The position numbers were made by a program, and so were the translations under genes. A model generated the notes under the pieces. It had not been told where the DNA came from. It did no database searches and was given only the letters and a program-made list of their open reading frames with translations. From positions 248,001 through 312,000 of the forward strand of contig NZ_VSKK01000003.1 in assembly GCF_008086205.1 (NCBI RefSeq): a DNA stretch of 64,000 nt, read 5' to 3'. Of this stretch, positions 51,283 to 61,230 are shown piece by piece (within the stretch, counting starts at the first letter, position 1; each line of letters starts with the position of its first letter). This stretch comes from Bizionia myxarmorum. Its GTDB lineage: Bacteria; Bacteroidota; Bacteroidia; Flavobacteriales; Flavobacteriaceae.

Positions 51283-53193
51283 TTATTTTACTTCTTCGAA
51301 ATCCACGTCTTCTACGTCGCTTCCTTCGTTAGAATCTCCGCCTGCATTGGCATCAGGTCCTGGTTCTGCACCACCACCTTGTTGGCCATCAGCTTGCGCT
51401 TTATACATTTCTTCGCTTGCTACTTTCCATGCTTCGTTGATTTTCTCTAAAGCTGGGTCAATAACCGCAATATCTTTTGTTTCGTAAGCTTTCTTCAATT
51501 CTTCAAGCGCTTCTTCAATTGGTTTTTTCTTATCATCAGATAATTTATCACCAAATTCTTGCAATTGACTTTCTGTTTGGAAAATCATAGCATCAGCACT
51601 GTTCAATTTTTCAGCTGTTTCTTTTGCTTTTGCATCAGATTCTGCGTTAGCTTCAGCATCCGCTTTCATTTTCTTGATTTCATCTTCAGATAATCCAGAA
51701 GATGCTTCAATGCGAATATCCTGTGTTTTACCTGTCGCTTTATCGCCTGCCGTTACATGAATAATACCGTTGGCATCAATATCAAACGTCACTTCTATTT
51801 GAGGTGTACCACGTTTTGATGGTGGAATACCATCTAAATGGAAACGTCCAATTGTGTTATTATCCGCTGCCATAGCACGCTCTCCTTGTAATACATGGAT
51901 TTCAACAGATGGCTGATTGTCAGCCGCTGTAGAGAATACTTGCGATTTTTTAGTAGGAATAGTTGTGTTAGCTTCAATAAGCTTCGTCATAACGTTACCC
52001 ATTGTTTCAATACCTAATGACAATGGTGTAACGTCTAATAAAAGCACATCCTTAACATCACCTGATAAAACACCACCTTGAATAGCCGCACCTAATGATA
52101 CAACTTCATCTGGATTTACACCTTTACTTGGTTTTTTGCCGAAGAATTTCTCAACAGCTTCCTGAACAGCAGGAATACGTGTTGATCCACCTACTAAAAT
52201 TACTTGATCAATATCCGATTTTGATAAGCCTGCAGATTTCATTGCAGATGCACAAGGTGCAATAGTACGTTTTACTAAATCGTCAATTAATTGTTCAAAT
52301 TTTGAACGTGTAAGTGTACGTACCAAGTGTTTTGGTCCACTTGCAGTAGCCGTAACGTATGGTAAGTTAATTTCTGTTTGAGCAGCAGATGACAATTCAA
52401 TCTTCGCTTTTTCAGCAGCTTCTTTTAAACGTTGTAAAGCCATTGGGTCTTTACGTAAATCAATATCTTCTTCAGATTTGAATTCGTCAGCTAACCAATC
52501 AATGATTTTTTCATCCACATCATCACCACCCAAATGCGTATCGCCTTCAGTAGATAATACTTCAAAAACACCATCACCTAATTCTAAAATAGATACATCA
52601 TGAGTTCCACCACCAAAATCGAATACTACGATTTTTTGGTCAGTTCCCTTTTTGTCCATTCCGTAAGCTAAAGCAGCAGCAGTAGGTTCGTTAATAATAC
52701 GTTCTACTTTTAAACCTGCAATTTCTCCAGCTTCTTTAGTTGCTTGACGTTGTGAGTCATTAAAGTAAGCAGGTACTGTAATTACAGCACGTGTTACTGT
52801 TTGACCTAAATAATCTTCAGCAGTTTTCTTCATTTTTTGAAGAATCATAGCTGATAATTCTTGTGGTGTATATAAACGACCATCAATATCCACACGTGGC
52901 GTATCGTTGTCACCTTTTACTACCTTATATGGTACGCGTCCTGCTTCTTTTGAAGAATCAGAAAACTTATTACCCATAAAACGTTTAATAGAATAAACCG
53001 TTTTTGTTGGATTGGTAACGGCTTGACGTTTTGCTGGATCTCCAACTTTAATTTCACCGCCTTCAACGAAAGCGATTACAGATGGAGTTGTTCTTTTACC
53101 TTCTGCATTTGGTATTACAACAGGTTCATTACCTTCCATTACAGAAACGCAAGAGTTAGTTGTACCTAAATCGATTCCAATAATTTTACTCAT
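51283..53193 (-). CDS. dnaK: Molecular chaperone DnaK (Hsp70)
   Basis: A 636-residue Hsp70. The start is [12 protein letters not shown], the ATP phosphate loop. Family motifs include [12 protein letters not shown] (about 194-205), L-V-G-G-S-T-R-I-P (about 334-342) and the linker D-V-L-L-L-D-V-T (about 382-389). The C-terminal lid ends in [11 protein letters not shown]. No dnaJ or grpE is adjacent. The region upstream carries a sigma-54-like element and a palindrome. Confidence 0.97.
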   Translation of the reverse strand: MSKIIGIDLGTTNSCVSVMEGNEPVVIPNAEGKRTTPSVIAFVEGGEIKVGDPAKRQAVTNPTKTVYSIKRFMGNKFSDSSKEAGRVPYKVVKGDNDTPRVDIDGRLYTPQELSAMILQKMKKTAEDYLGQTVTRAVITVPAYFNDSQRQATKEAGEIAGLKVERIINEPTAAALAYGMDKKGTDQKIVVFDFGGGTHDVSILELGDGVFEVLSTEGDTHLGGDDVDEKIIDWLADEFKSEEDIDLRKDPMALQRLKEAAEKAKIELSSAAQTEINLPYVTATASGPKHLVRTLTRSKFEQLIDDLVKRTIAPCASAMKSAGLSKSDIDQVILVGGSTRIPAVQEAVEKFFGKKPSKGVNPDEVVSLGAAIQGGVLSGDVKDVLLLDVTPLSLGIETMGNVMTKLIEANTTIPTKKSQVFSTAADNQPSVEIHVLQGERAMAADNNTIGRFHLDGIPPSKRGTPQIEVTFDIDANGIIHVTAGDKATGKTQDIRIEASSGLSEDEIKKMKADAEANAESDAKAKETAEKLNSADAMIFQTESQLQEFGDKLSDDKKKPIEEALEELKKAYETKDIAVIDPALEKINEAWKVASEEMYKAQADGQQGGGAEPGPDANAGGDSNEGSDVEDVDFEEVK

Positions 53194-53273
53194 AATATGT
53201 ATATTTCTTTTAATTTATAATTCCCAAGGCTACTTGGAAACGTTGTGTTCTTGTTTAATTTCGAATAGTAATA

Positions 53274-53289
53274 GACAAGGATTGTGCCA
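53274..53289 (-). promoter_or_regulatory. Sigma-54-like -24/-12 element upstream of dnaK
   Basis: Minus strand TGGCAC-N5-TTGTC against the sigma-54 consensus TGGCAC-N5-TTGCW: the -24 half is exact; the -12 half has T for C. It lies about 80 bases before the start, which would give an untranslated leader near 70 bases. This may be chance. Confidence 0.35.
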
Positions 53290-53297
53290 CTCCAAAA

Positions 53298-53318
53298 AAT
53301 ATGACACGATGTCATATT
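53298..53318. promoter_or_regulatory. 9-bp palindrome AATATGACA-cga-TGTCATATT
   Basis: A perfect inverted repeat with a 3-base spacer, in the region between dnaK and the collagen-like lipoprotein gene. It lies just upstream of the sigma-54-like element, a usual place for an operator. No terminator-like T-run follows. Confidence 0.6.
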
Positions 53319-53395
53319 ACTATGTTAATATGTATAAAATAGGCTAACATGAACCTTATTATTACTACTTTTATGTTCTAAAAAATAAAAATATT

Positions 53396-53908
53396 ATGAA
53401 AAAGCTTTTAACTATATTATTCGTTTCTGCCTTAATTTTGACTTCTTGTGAAGGTCCTCAAGGTCTTCCAGGAGCTCCAGGGCCTCAAGGTACGCCAGGG
53501 ACTGATGGTCAGATTGAAGTAGCACCTTCTTTTGAAATTGAACTCGATTTTGTTGCTTCAAATAATTTTGAATTTTTCGAGCCTTATGGGTTTACAACGT
53601 ATGCATCTGATGTTACGTTAGTATATATGTTGTGGGAAGTTAATAACAATCAAGATGTTTGGCGCTTATTGCCACAAACAGTTGAATTTAGTGAAGGCAC
53701 TTTAGTTTATAATTTCGATTTCACCCAAACCAATGTGCGCTTCTTTTTAGATGGAACCGTAGATTTTAATAGTCTGGATGTTTCATGGACTCGCAATCAA
53801 GTATTTCGCGTTGTAGTTATTCCTGCATTTAATGCTGGTAAACAAGACTTCTCTGATTTGAATACGGTAATGGAAGCCTACAATATTACAGAATTTGAAA
53901 AACGCTAA
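53396..53908 (+). CDS. Collagen-like lipoprotein (170 aa)
   Basis: A 170-residue lipoprotein: signal peptide with lipobox L-T-S-C and lipidated cysteine C18, followed at once by seven G-X-Y triplets (residues 20-40: G-P-Q, G-L-P, G-A-P, G-P-Q, G-T-P, G-T-D, G-Q-I). The remaining 130 residues are beta-rich with many aromatic residues and no recognised domain. Short Gly-X-Y stretches after the lipid anchor are common in Bacteroidota surface lipoproteins. Function unknown. It is divergent from dnaK and shares the palindrome-containing gap. Confidence 0.75.
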   Translation: MKKLLTILFVSALILTSCEGPQGLPGAPGPQGTPGTDGQIEVAPSFEIELDFVASNNFEFFEPYGFTTYASDVTLVYMLWEVNNNQDVWRLLPQTVEFSEGTLVYNFDFTQTNVRFFLDGTVDFNSLDVSWTRNQVFRVVVIPAFNAGKQDFSDLNTVMEAYNITEFEKR

Positions 53909-53963
53909 GGGTTTTCTGGTTTAATATCCTTTTGGTTTCTTTAGAAACATGCTAAACTAAATG

Positions 53964-53971
53964 TATCTTTG
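53964..53971 (+). promoter_or_regulatory. Candidate -7 box of the serine deaminase gene
   Basis: TATCTTTG, an exact TAnnTTTG match, 24 bases before the ATG at 53996. Confidence 0.5.
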
Positions 53972-53995
53972 CCTTTAATCTAAAATGATTTTTAC

Positions 53996-55420
53996 ATGGA
54001 GTGTATTTCTGTCTTTGATATGCTAAAAATTGGTGTTGGTCCGTCTAGTTCTCATACTTTGGGTCCTTGGCGTGCTGCTGAACGTTGGATAGCCGACTTA
54101 AAAGCTAAAAACAGATTTGATAAGGTCGAAAAAATCACGGTCGATTTATATGGTTCACTTTCTTTAACCGGAAAAGGACATGCTACGGATTATGCCGTTA
54201 TGCTTGGTTTAAGTGGAGCCGATCCAGAATATATTCCAGTAGATACCATTGAAGTTATCATTGCTTCGGTTAAAAACACCAATAAATTGTTTTTTAATAA
54301 TGAACGTTCTATAGATTTCGATCCGAAGACCGATATTATTTTCAATCGAAAATTTCTACCGTATCATGCCAACGGTATGCGTTTTACGGCCGTTATAAAT
54401 GGTCGAAAAAACCATGCCTACTACTACTCTATTGGTGGTGGTTTTGTGGTTCAGGAAGAACGTCAAAATTCCAAAGCCAATAAAATTACTTTTTATTGCA
54501 CGTTTCCATATCCCGTTGAAAATGGCGCTAAGCTTTTAGAGTTTTGTCAGCAATTAAACTTGCCGGTTTCAGGCGTTGTTTTAGAAAACGAAAAATCTAT
54601 TCGAAACGAGGAAACTATTGATTTAGAATTAAAACGTATTTGGAACACCATGTTGGAATGTATGTATGTTGGTTGTCATACAGAAGGAAATTTACCTGGA
54701 GGCTTAAATGTGCGTCGCCGTGCTTTTGATATGCATTCTAAATTAAGCAATGGCGTACCATATGATTCTCCAGAAACATGGCTACAAAGTATTCGACAAA
54801 CCGAAGTTAAATTTCGACAAATTTTAAAATGGGTCAGCTGTTTTGCATTAGCAGTTAATGAAGTAAACGCGGCTTTAGGCCGTGTGGTTACTGCTCCTAC
54901 AAATGGTAGTGCTGGCGTTATTCCTGCGGTTTTAATGTATTATTTGGTGATTGAAAATCATGAAGCCGATTTTGAGCACATTAAAAAATTCCTATTAGTA
55001 TCCGGTGAAATTGGCTCGATCTTTAAAAAAGGTGCGACTATTTCTGCAGCTATGGGTGGTTGTCAAGCTGAAATTGGCGTATCATCTGCCATGGCAGCTG
55101 CTGCATTATGCGAATTGATGGGCGGAACGCCAGATCAAGTTTTAATTGCTGCTGAAATTGCTATGGAACATCATTTAGGTCTCACCTGTGATCCTATAGG
55201 CGGATTAGTACAAATACCCTGTATTGAGCGGAATTCTATGGGCGCAATAAAAGCGATTAATGCTGCGGAATTAGCACTTGAAACAGATCCTAAAAACGTC
55301 AAAGTACCTTTAGACAAAGTGGTACAAACCATGTGGGAAACAGCAAAAGATATGAATTCTAAATACAAAGAAACCAGTGAAGGTGGATTAGCGGTTAGCG
55401 TTAATTTAACGGATTGTTAA
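53996..55420 (+). CDS. L-serine ammonia-lyase (iron-sulfur type)
   Basis: A 474-residue one-chain L-serine deaminase. It turns serine into pyruvate and ammonia with a [4Fe-4S] cluster. The N-terminal beta-domain motif G-P-S-S-S-H-T-L-G (about 14-22) and the alpha-domain motifs A-P-T-N-G-S-A-G-V-I-P-A-V (about 299-311) and E-I-G-V-S-S-A-M-A-A-A (about 359-369) are present. Cysteines for the cluster lie in G-G-C-Q-A-E, L-T-C-D-P-I-G-G and I-P-C-I-E-R. Length and single-chain form match the E. coli SdaA type. Confidence 0.93.
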   Translation: MECISVFDMLKIGVGPSSSHTLGPWRAAERWIADLKAKNRFDKVEKITVDLYGSLSLTGKGHATDYAVMLGLSGADPEYIPVDTIEVIIASVKNTNKLFFNNERSIDFDPKTDIIFNRKFLPYHANGMRFTAVINGRKNHAYYYSIGGGFVVQEERQNSKANKITFYCTFPYPVENGAKLLEFCQQLNLPVSGVVLENEKSIRNEETIDLELKRIWNTMLECMYVGCHTEGNLPGGLNVRRRAFDMHSKLSNGVPYDSPETWLQSIRQTEVKFRQILKWVSCFALAVNEVNAALGRVVTAPTNGSAGVIPAVLMYYLVIENHEADFEHIKKFLLVSGEIGSIFKKGATISAAMGGCQAEIGVSSAMAAAALCELMGGTPDQVLIAAEIAMEHHLGLTCDPIGGLVQIPCIERNSMGAIKAINAAELALETDPKNVKVPLDKVVQTMWETAKDMNSKYKETSEGGLAVSVNLTDC

Positions 55421-55578
55421 TCTATTTATTCAACTAACTTCAAAATAATTGTTCTCTTATATTATTTAGATATTATTTTGAAATTTTTCTGTAGTTGAAT
55501 CCATCTATTGAAATAATTAAAAATGTATCTCTAACTAGTCTTATTTTATTAATTTTACACGCATTTTAAACCAAATAT

Positions 55579-56397
55579 ATGTCAGTCGCAAAAAAACAAT
55601 ACAAACGCATCACAGTTAAAACGTTGGTGGATATGAAAGCCAAAGGCGAAAAAATATCCATGTTAACTGCTTACGATTATACCATGGCAAAAATTGTTGA
55701 TGGTGCAGGCATAGATGTTATTTTGGTTGGCGATTCTGCCAGTAATGTGATGGCCGGTCATGAAACGACATTGCCTATTACATTAGATCAAATGATTTAT
55801 CATGCATCGTCCGTAGTTCGTGCGGTTGAACGTGCTTTAGTGGTTGTAGATTTACCTTTTGGAAGTTATCAAAGTGATCCTAAAGAAGCCTTGCGTTCTG
55901 CTATCAGAATCATGAAAGAAAGTGGTGGTCATGCTGTAAAATTGGAAGGTGGTAAAGAAGTAAAAGATTCTATAAAACGCATTTTGAATGCAGGAATTCC
56001 TGTGATGGGACATTTAGGTCTAACACCTCAATCCATTTATAAATTCGGAACGTATACCGTTCGTGCAAAAGAAGAAGAAGAAGCTGAAAAACTAAAAGAA
56101 GATGCACTCATGCTTGAAAGAGCTGGCTGTTTTGCCATTGTTTTAGAAAAAATTCCTGCTAAATTAGCTCAAGAAGTTGCTGAAAGTGTCAGCATTCCAG
56201 TAATAGGAATTGGGGCTGGAAAAGGTGTAGATGGTCAAGTACTGGTTTTACATGATATGATAGGTATGACCCACGAATTCAATCCGCGTTTTTTACGCAG
56301 ATATATGAATTTGTATGAAGATATGACCAACGCTATTTCGCAATATGCTAAAGATGTGAAGTCGGTTGACTTTCCGAATGACGAGGAGCAGTATTAA
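55579..56397 (+). CDS. panB: Ketopantoate hydroxymethyltransferase
   Basis: A 272-residue TIM-barrel enzyme of pantothenate synthesis, making ketopantoate from 2-oxoisovalerate and methylene-THF. The metal site lies in [13 protein letters not shown] (about 49-61) and D-L-P-F-G-S-Y (about 94-100), and the catalytic E in L-E-G-G-K (about 120-124). H-L-G-L-T-P-Q-S (about 143-150) follows. No other pan gene is next to it. The upstream gap (55421-55578) is AT-rich and has no clear promoter box. Confidence 0.95.
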   Translation: MSVAKKQYKRITVKTLVDMKAKGEKISMLTAYDYTMAKIVDGAGIDVILVGDSASNVMAGHETTLPITLDQMIYHASSVVRAVERALVVVDLPFGSYQSDPKEALRSAIRIMKESGGHAVKLEGGKEVKDSIKRILNAGIPVMGHLGLTPQSIYKFGTYTVRAKEEEEAEKLKEDALMLERAGCFAIVLEKIPAKLAQEVAESVSIPVIGIGAGKGVDGQVLVLHDMIGMTHEFNPRFLRRYMNLYEDMTNAISQYAKDVKSVDFPNDEEQY

Positions 56398-56474
56398 TAA
56401 TTTAAGGGTTAAGGTTTATGATTCAAAGTTTAGACCGGAATGCTTTTGAAATCTGTGCCTCATTTTCTAGCCAA

Positions 56475-56680
56475 GTCGCAAAGGCGCAAAGTAAAGCATC
56501 CGTGTAAATCAGTGTAATCAGCGTCTGTTTTTCTCACAAAACCGCCATGACATCAAGTTTTAGTTTGAATATCATTCTCTGAGAAACTCTGTGTTTTTCT
56601 CCGTGTAACTCTGCGAAACAATTCGTGTAATCTGTGTCTTTTAAATTTATTAATTAGTGTAAATTCGTGTAATTCGTGTC
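56475..56680 (+). repeat. Degenerate intergenic repeat tract (GTGTAA / ATTCGTG type)
   Basis: Between panB and the pseudouridine synthase gene lies a non-coding tract with six GTGTAA copies (near 56502, 56512, 56603, 56625, 56657 and 56667). It also has a CGCAAAGGCGCAAAG stretch (56477-56491) and ATTCGTGTAATTCGTGTC (56663-56680). A related ATTCGTG-type block, inverted, lies at 62215-62242. The tract runs into the next gene's start codon. Confidence 0.7.
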
Positions 56681-57374
56681 AAAAGTTCTCTCCAACAAAA
56701 ACAATCTCCAAGTCTTATATGAAGATAATCATCTAATCATCATCAACAAACGTGCTGGTGATATTGTTCAAGGTGATAAAACTGGCGACACACCTTTAAG
56801 CGACGTAGTTAAGGATTATATTAAAGACAAATACAATAAACCAGGTAATGTCTATTTAGGAGTGGTTCACCGTTTGGACAGGCCAACAACTGGTGTGGTT
56901 ATGTTTGCCAAAACTAGTAAAGCCTTACCACGATTAAATAAGTTATTTGTAGATAGAAAAGCCGATAAAACCTATTGGGCTTTGGTTAAAAATGCACCAG
57001 AAAAGCAAGCCGATACTTTGACGCATTGGTTGCGGAAGAATCCAAAGAATAATAAATCGACAGCCTTTCCAAAGAAATCTGAAGACAGCAAAAAAGCTAT
57101 TTTACACTATCAGATTTTAAAACAATTGGACAACTACGTTTTAATTGAAGTATCTTTAGAAACTGGCAGACATCATCAAATTCGTGTACAATTAGCCAGT
57201 ATTGGAAGTCCCATAAAAGGCGATTTGAAATATGGTTTTAACCGAAGTAATCCGGATGGCAGCATCAGTTTGCACGCTAGAAATTTAAAGTTTTTACATC
57301 CTGTTTCTAATGAAGTAATTCATGTAACCGCACCACTTCCAAAGGATCCCGTTTGGGATGTTTGTCTAGCTTAA
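56676..57374 (+). CDS. RluA-family pseudouridine synthase
   Basis: A 232-residue pseudouridine synthase, without the S4 domain. The catalytic Asp is in V-H-R-L-D-R-P-T-T-G-V (about 66-76), motif II of the RluA class. R-H-H-Q-I-R-V-Q-L-A (about 168-177) is motif III. The only usable start is GTG 56676; the upstream in-frame triplet at 56670 is TAA and no ATG or TTG is available before the core. That GTG is inside the ATTCGTG repeat. The rRNA or tRNA target is not predictable. It overlaps the kinase gene by 4 bases on the opposite strand. Confidence 0.88.
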   Translation: MSKVLSNKNNLQVLYEDNHLIIINKRAGDIVQGDKTGDTPLSDVVKDYIKDKYNKPGNVYLGVVHRLDRPTTGVVMFAKTSKALPRLNKLFVDRKADKTYWALVKNAPEKQADTLTHWLRKNPKNNKSTAFPKKSEDSKKAILHYQILKQLDNYVLIEVSLETGRHHQIRVQLASIGSPIKGDLKYGFNRSNPDGSISLHARNLKFLHPVSNEVIHVTAPLPKDPVWDVCLA

Positions 57375-58192
57375 AATTTCAATTTCGTTTCTTCTCGATA
57401 CGGATATTTCAACTGCAATTTAGTGCCTTCTTTACTAACCGAGTGCAAATTGAAATCAGCATTAATTAAATCTGCACGATTTTTCATATTAATTAAACCG
57501 GCACCTTTTTCAACTGAATTGACTTCAAATCCTTTTCCATCATCTGAAATTTCGATTATCAAATGTTCATTTTTGTAAATTAATGATACTAATAAACTAG
57601 CGGCTGAAGCATATTTTACCGTATTGGAAATAAATTCCTGAACTATTCGAAATAGGATGATACTATCTTCTGAATTGGTAAACAGCGTTTCATCTCCTAC
57701 AATTTCTAATTCAGCTGATAATATTTGTAATTTATTTAAGCGCGTAATTTCATTTTCAACCGACTTCTGAAAACCACGATTTACAATCACATCACTATTT
57801 AAGGATTTAGAAAGCGCACGCAATTCGCTTAAACTCTCCTTAACCACATTTTTGGTTTCGGTGAATTGTTCTTTTAAGGGTTCTTGAATTTGCATATTCA
57901 TAATGCTCATTTGCATATTGGCAACAGATAATAACTGTCCAATATTATCATGTAACTCCTGACCGATATTTTTTAATGTTTGCTCTTGAATCTCAATTTG
58001 GGTTTTAGAAATTTCTTCTTGAAACGCCTGTTCTCGCTCAATTTTATCTAATAATAATTTATTTTTACGTTTATTAAAAAATATAAAAATTAATATAATA
58101 AGAGTACAAATAAGCAGCAATACACCAATCATGTACACTAACAAATATCTTTCAGCAGCTGTGCTGACTAATGGGTCTCCGGTTTGCACCAT
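57371..58192 (-). CDS. Membrane sensor histidine kinase (NarL/DesK-like)
   Basis: A 273-residue kinase. One membrane helix (about 17-39) is followed by a coiled region and the HisKA_3-type phospho-acceptor Q-E-L-H-D-N-I-G-Q-L-L (H81). The HATPase domain has the N-box V-Q-E-F-I-S-N-T-V-K-Y-A (about 185-196) and G-box D-D-G-K-G-F (about 217-222), then G-A-G-L-I-N-M-K-N-R. The N-terminus has almost no sensor part, so the partner membrane proteins upstream may provide input. Its start overlaps the preceding gene by 25 bases. No response regulator lies beside it in the window. Confidence 0.87.
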   Translation of the reverse strand: MVQTGDPLVSTAAERYLLVYMIGVLLLICTLIILIFIFFNKRKNKLLLDKIEREQAFQEEISKTQIEIQEQTLKNIGQELHDNIGQLLSVANMQMSIMNMQIQEPLKEQFTETKNVVKESLSELRALSKSLNSDVIVNRGFQKSVENEITRLNKLQILSAELEIVGDETLFTNSEDSIILFRIVQEFISNTVKYASAASLLVSLIYKNEHLIIEISDDGKGFEVNSVEKGAGLINMKNRADLINADFNLHSVSKEGTKLQLKYPYREETKLKF

Positions 58193-58869
58193 AATAAAGC
58201 AAAGCTAAAGGTTAAATACATAAACATATTGGCAAATAGGAAAATTTGCCATTTTAAGATTATAAAATTCCAATCGGCAGTGGTAAAATATACATTGTAA
58301 AATATCAAAGGTGTCGTAATAAGCCACCAAACAAAAATAGTAGTACTGATATAAAAATAAATAGATTTATAGAAATTCAGAATTTTATCTGATTGCAATA
58401 ATTCATAAAAATAAAGACAAACACAAGTTAATACAACTAATCCTCCTGTAATAAGTAGTGACGGAAACATGGTATGAAAATATCTCTTGAAATTTGTTGA
58501 AATTATAAAAGCAGCTAAAACTAGAAACCCGATACACATCCATCTTATAAGTTTCTTAAACTTATCCTTTTCAACTAAACTGTGATAGAAAAAGCTAAAA
58601 AATAATACAGATCCAATATTCCAATACAAAGTTGACCACCAACTATTTTTTTCAAAAACAGTATCTTCTAAAAAGTACAATGGCCCTTCAAATATTTGAT
58701 ACGTATATCTACTTAAAAGCTCACAAATAAATACATATATTAAAAAAAAAAGAAAAAATTTAGCCGTTGTATACCTGTATTTCTTAAAACAAAATAAAGC
58801 AATTACAGCGGCTAAACCTTCAATTGAAAGAGATAAAATAGTATAATTACTTCTTAAAAACTCTTCCAT
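58168..58869 (-). CDS. Multi-pass membrane protein, unknown (233 aa)
   Basis: A 233-residue protein with about seven hydrophobic segments and no soluble domain. It begins M-E-E-F-L-R-S-N-Y-T-I-L-S-L-S-I and has many aromatic residues (W-W-S-T-L-Y-W-N). No enzyme motif was recognised. Its position between the 170-aa protein (8-base gap) and the kinase (25-base overlap), all on one strand, suggests a three-gene signalling unit with this protein as sensor or partner. Confidence 0.6.
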   Translation of the reverse strand: MEEFLRSNYTILSLSIEGLAAVIALFCFKKYRYTTAKFFLFFLIYVFICELLSRYTYQIFEGPLYFLEDTVFEKNSWWSTLYWNIGSVLFFSFFYHSLVEKDKFKKLIRWMCIGFLVLAAFIISTNFKRYFHTMFPSLLITGGLVVLTCVCLYFYELLQSDKILNFYKSIYFYISTTIFVWWLITTPLIFYNVYFTTADWNFIILKWQIFLFANMFMYLTFSFALLWCKPETH

Positions 58870-58877
58870 GAAATAAT

Positions 58878-59390
58878 TTATTGTGGATAATTGGCACTTG
58901 GTGGATTTCCATCACCAGACATATTCAAACCATCTCCTCCAGGTATGTCACCACCTTGCCGTTTAAAATTAAATGGCAAACTAGATCCTTCTGATAAAGC
59001 TTGAGTACCTGTTGGTACAAAAAACATAGTGGTATAACCAATGCCTACTTCAGGTGAATCTGGATGTGCACCCAAATATAAACGCACGCCATCCATTTGA
59101 TAACCTAGTTCATGAGATTGATTTTCCGCGTATTTTAAATAATTTCTAACATCTTCCAAAGACCACCAAGATGATCGGTTATCTGGACGCATAACAATGG
59201 AATCACTAATTAATTGATGTCTGGAATTAAAAGCTTCATCTAAAATCATGGCTTCTTTAGGTGAAATAACACCTGCTGGTTTAACAATACCTTCCACTTC
59301 ATCATCATGACCAGTGCAATTAGGACAAAAATAATAGGTGGCTAAAGCACCAATGATGATACCAATAATTAATAAGGATACACTTTTCAT
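58878..59390 (-). CDS. Membrane-anchored protein, unknown (170 aa)
   Basis: A 170-residue protein: N-terminal helix at about 5-20 ending in Y-F-C-P-N-C, then a soluble domain with W-W-S-L-E-D-V-R-N-Y-L and a final glycine, serine and proline-rich tail. The Cys-x-x-Cys near residue 22-25 is right after the helix. No known family is recognised. It is the first gene of the trio with the membrane protein and the kinase. Confidence 0.6.
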   Translation of the reverse strand: MKSVSLLIIGIIIGALATYYFCPNCTGHDDEVEGIVKPAGVISPKEAMILDEAFNSRHQLISDSIVMRPDNRSSWWSLEDVRNYLKYAENQSHELGYQMDGVRLYLGAHPDSPEVGIGYTTMFFVPTGTQALSEGSSLPFNFKRQGGDIPGGDGLNMSGDGNPPSANYPQ

Positions 59391-59536
59391 ATTTTGGTTG
59401 GTTTGATTAATAGACTCTAAAAATATAAAAAAGAATGAAATAGGCTTTGTTTTTATTGAATTAAAATACGTTTTAATATATTTTTATGCCGCCATTTTTA
59501 TTGGTGATAAGATAGAAATTGTCAGAAAATTTTCAC

Positions 59537-61075
59537 TTAACCCAACCAGCCTTCCCGATCTAAACTTCTATATTGAATGGCTTCACTTATATGTGAACCG
59601 TTTATATCTAAACTGGCTTCCAAATCGGCAATCGTTCTGGACACTTTTAAAATCCGGTCGTAAGCACGAGCAGAGAGATTCAAGCGTTCCATAGCTGTTT
59701 TTAATAATTCTTTGGAAGCATCATCCAGTTTGCAATGCTTTCGGATTTGCTTCACATTCATTTGGGCATTATAATGCACACTGTCGGAATCTGAGAAACG
59801 TTCCGTTTGTTTTACTCTTGCTGCTGTAACGCGTTTTCTAATGTCTACTGAAGATTCGCCTTTGCGTTCATCAGATAATTTTTCAAAAGGGACTGGTGTC
59901 ACTTCAATATGAATATCAATTCTGTCCAATAAAGGGCCAGACACTTTACTCAAATAGCGTTGCATTTCCGCTGGTGATGAAGTTAAAGGTGCATTTGGAT
60001 CGTTAAAATAACCACTTGGACTCGGATTCATACTAGCCACCAACATAAATGAACATGGATAAGTTACCGTAAACTTAGCTCTGGAAATGGTGACTTCCCG
60101 ATCTTCTAAAGGTTGACGCATAACTTCTAAAACGTCTCTTTTAAATTCGGGTAATTCATCTAAAAATAAAACACCGTTGTGCGACATAGAAATTTCGCCA
60201 GGTTGTGGATAGCTTCCGCCTCCAACTAAAGCGACATTCGAAATGGTATGATGCGGACTTCTAAAAGGCCGTTGCGCCATTAATCCGGTGTTTTCTTTTA
60301 CGCGACCAACAACCGAATGAATTTTGGTAGTTTCCAAAGCCTCACTCAATGTCATTGGAGGAAGGATACTCGGTAAACGTTTGGCAAGCATAGTTTTTCC
60401 TGCGCCAGGAGGACCAATTAATATAATATTATGACCTCCAGCTGCAGCAATTTCCATACAACGCTTGATTCCTTCCTGACCTTTCACGTCAGCAAAATCA
60501 AACTCTGGAAAATTCAGATTTCTATTAAATTCTTCCTTCACATCAATAATGGTTTGCTCTAACGCTTCGCCTTTATCAAAATAATCGATAACCTGCGAAA
60601 TCGTATCCACACCATAAACATTTAGGCCGGAAACGATGGCAGCTTCTTTGGCATTTTGTTTTGGGAGAATAAATCCTTTAAAGCCTTCTTCATGCGCTTT
60701 TATAGCAATTGGCAAAGCCCCTTTTATGGGTTGCAAAGTGCCATCCAAGGACAATTCACCCATAATAACATAATCCTCTAAATTATCTGCTTTAATCTGG
60801 TTGGTAGCAGCTAAAATACCCATGGCAAGTGTTAAATCGTAAGCACTTCCCTCCTTTCGTAAATCGGCTGGCGACATATTAATAATAATTTTTTTACCAG
60901 GAATTTTAAAACCATTATTTTGAAGTGCAGCTGCAATTCTGAAATTACTTTCTTTAATGGCATTATCCGGTAAACCCACTAAATGATATCCGACGCCTTT
61001 GTCTACATTGACCTCGACCATTATGGTGGTTGCTTCTACTCCAAATACCGCACTTCCAAACACTTTTTTGAGCAT
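59537..61075 (-). CDS. YifB family Mg chelatase-like AAA ATPase
   Basis: A 512-residue protein of the YifB/ComM family. The N-terminal Lon-like S16 domain (about 1-170) contains the [10 protein letters not shown] segment, and the AAA domain has Walker A G-P-P-G-A-G-K-T (about 219-226) and Walker [11 protein letters not shown] (about 303-312). The [16 protein letters not shown] segment is the C-terminal motif. ComM is a DNA helicase-like branch-migration factor in natural transformation; here there are no com genes nearby. Confidence 0.9.
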   Translation of the reverse strand: MLKKVFGSAVFGVEATTIMVEVNVDKGVGYHLVGLPDNAIKESNFRIAAALQNNGFKIPGKKIIINMSPADLRKEGSAYDLTLAMGILAATNQIKADNLEDYVIMGELSLDGTLQPIKGALPIAIKAHEEGFKGFILPKQNAKEAAIVSGLNVYGVDTISQVIDYFDKGEALEQTIIDVKEEFNRNLNFPEFDFADVKGQEGIKRCMEIAAAGGHNIILIGPPGAGKTMLAKRLPSILPPMTLSEALETTKIHSVVGRVKENTGLMAQRPFRSPHHTISNVALVGGGSYPQPGEISMSHNGVLFLDELPEFKRDVLEVMRQPLEDREVTISRAKFTVTYPCSFMLVASMNPSPSGYFNDPNAPLTSSPAEMQRYLSKVSGPLLDRIDIHIEVTPVPFEKLSDERKGESSVDIRKRVTAARVKQTERFSDSDSVHYNAQMNVKQIRKHCKLDDASKELLKTAMERLNLSARAYDRILKVSRTIADLEASLDINGSHISEAIQYRSLDREGWLG

Positions 61076-61230
61076 AATTGATTGATTTCCTTAAATGTAG
61101 TAAAAATGCGCGAATAAAAAATGGCAAAGCTTATGTGCTTTTTCTAGTATTAAGAAACTCTTAAGACTTCAATTAAAGTCTAATGAATGAATTTTAATTA
61201 TATTTGGTAACCAAACAAAATACACCAAAA

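Noticed and set aside
56475-56680. tRNA or small RNA gene in the panB downstream gap
   Set aside because: No cloverleaf or promoter-terminator pair is seen; the tract is degenerate repeats.
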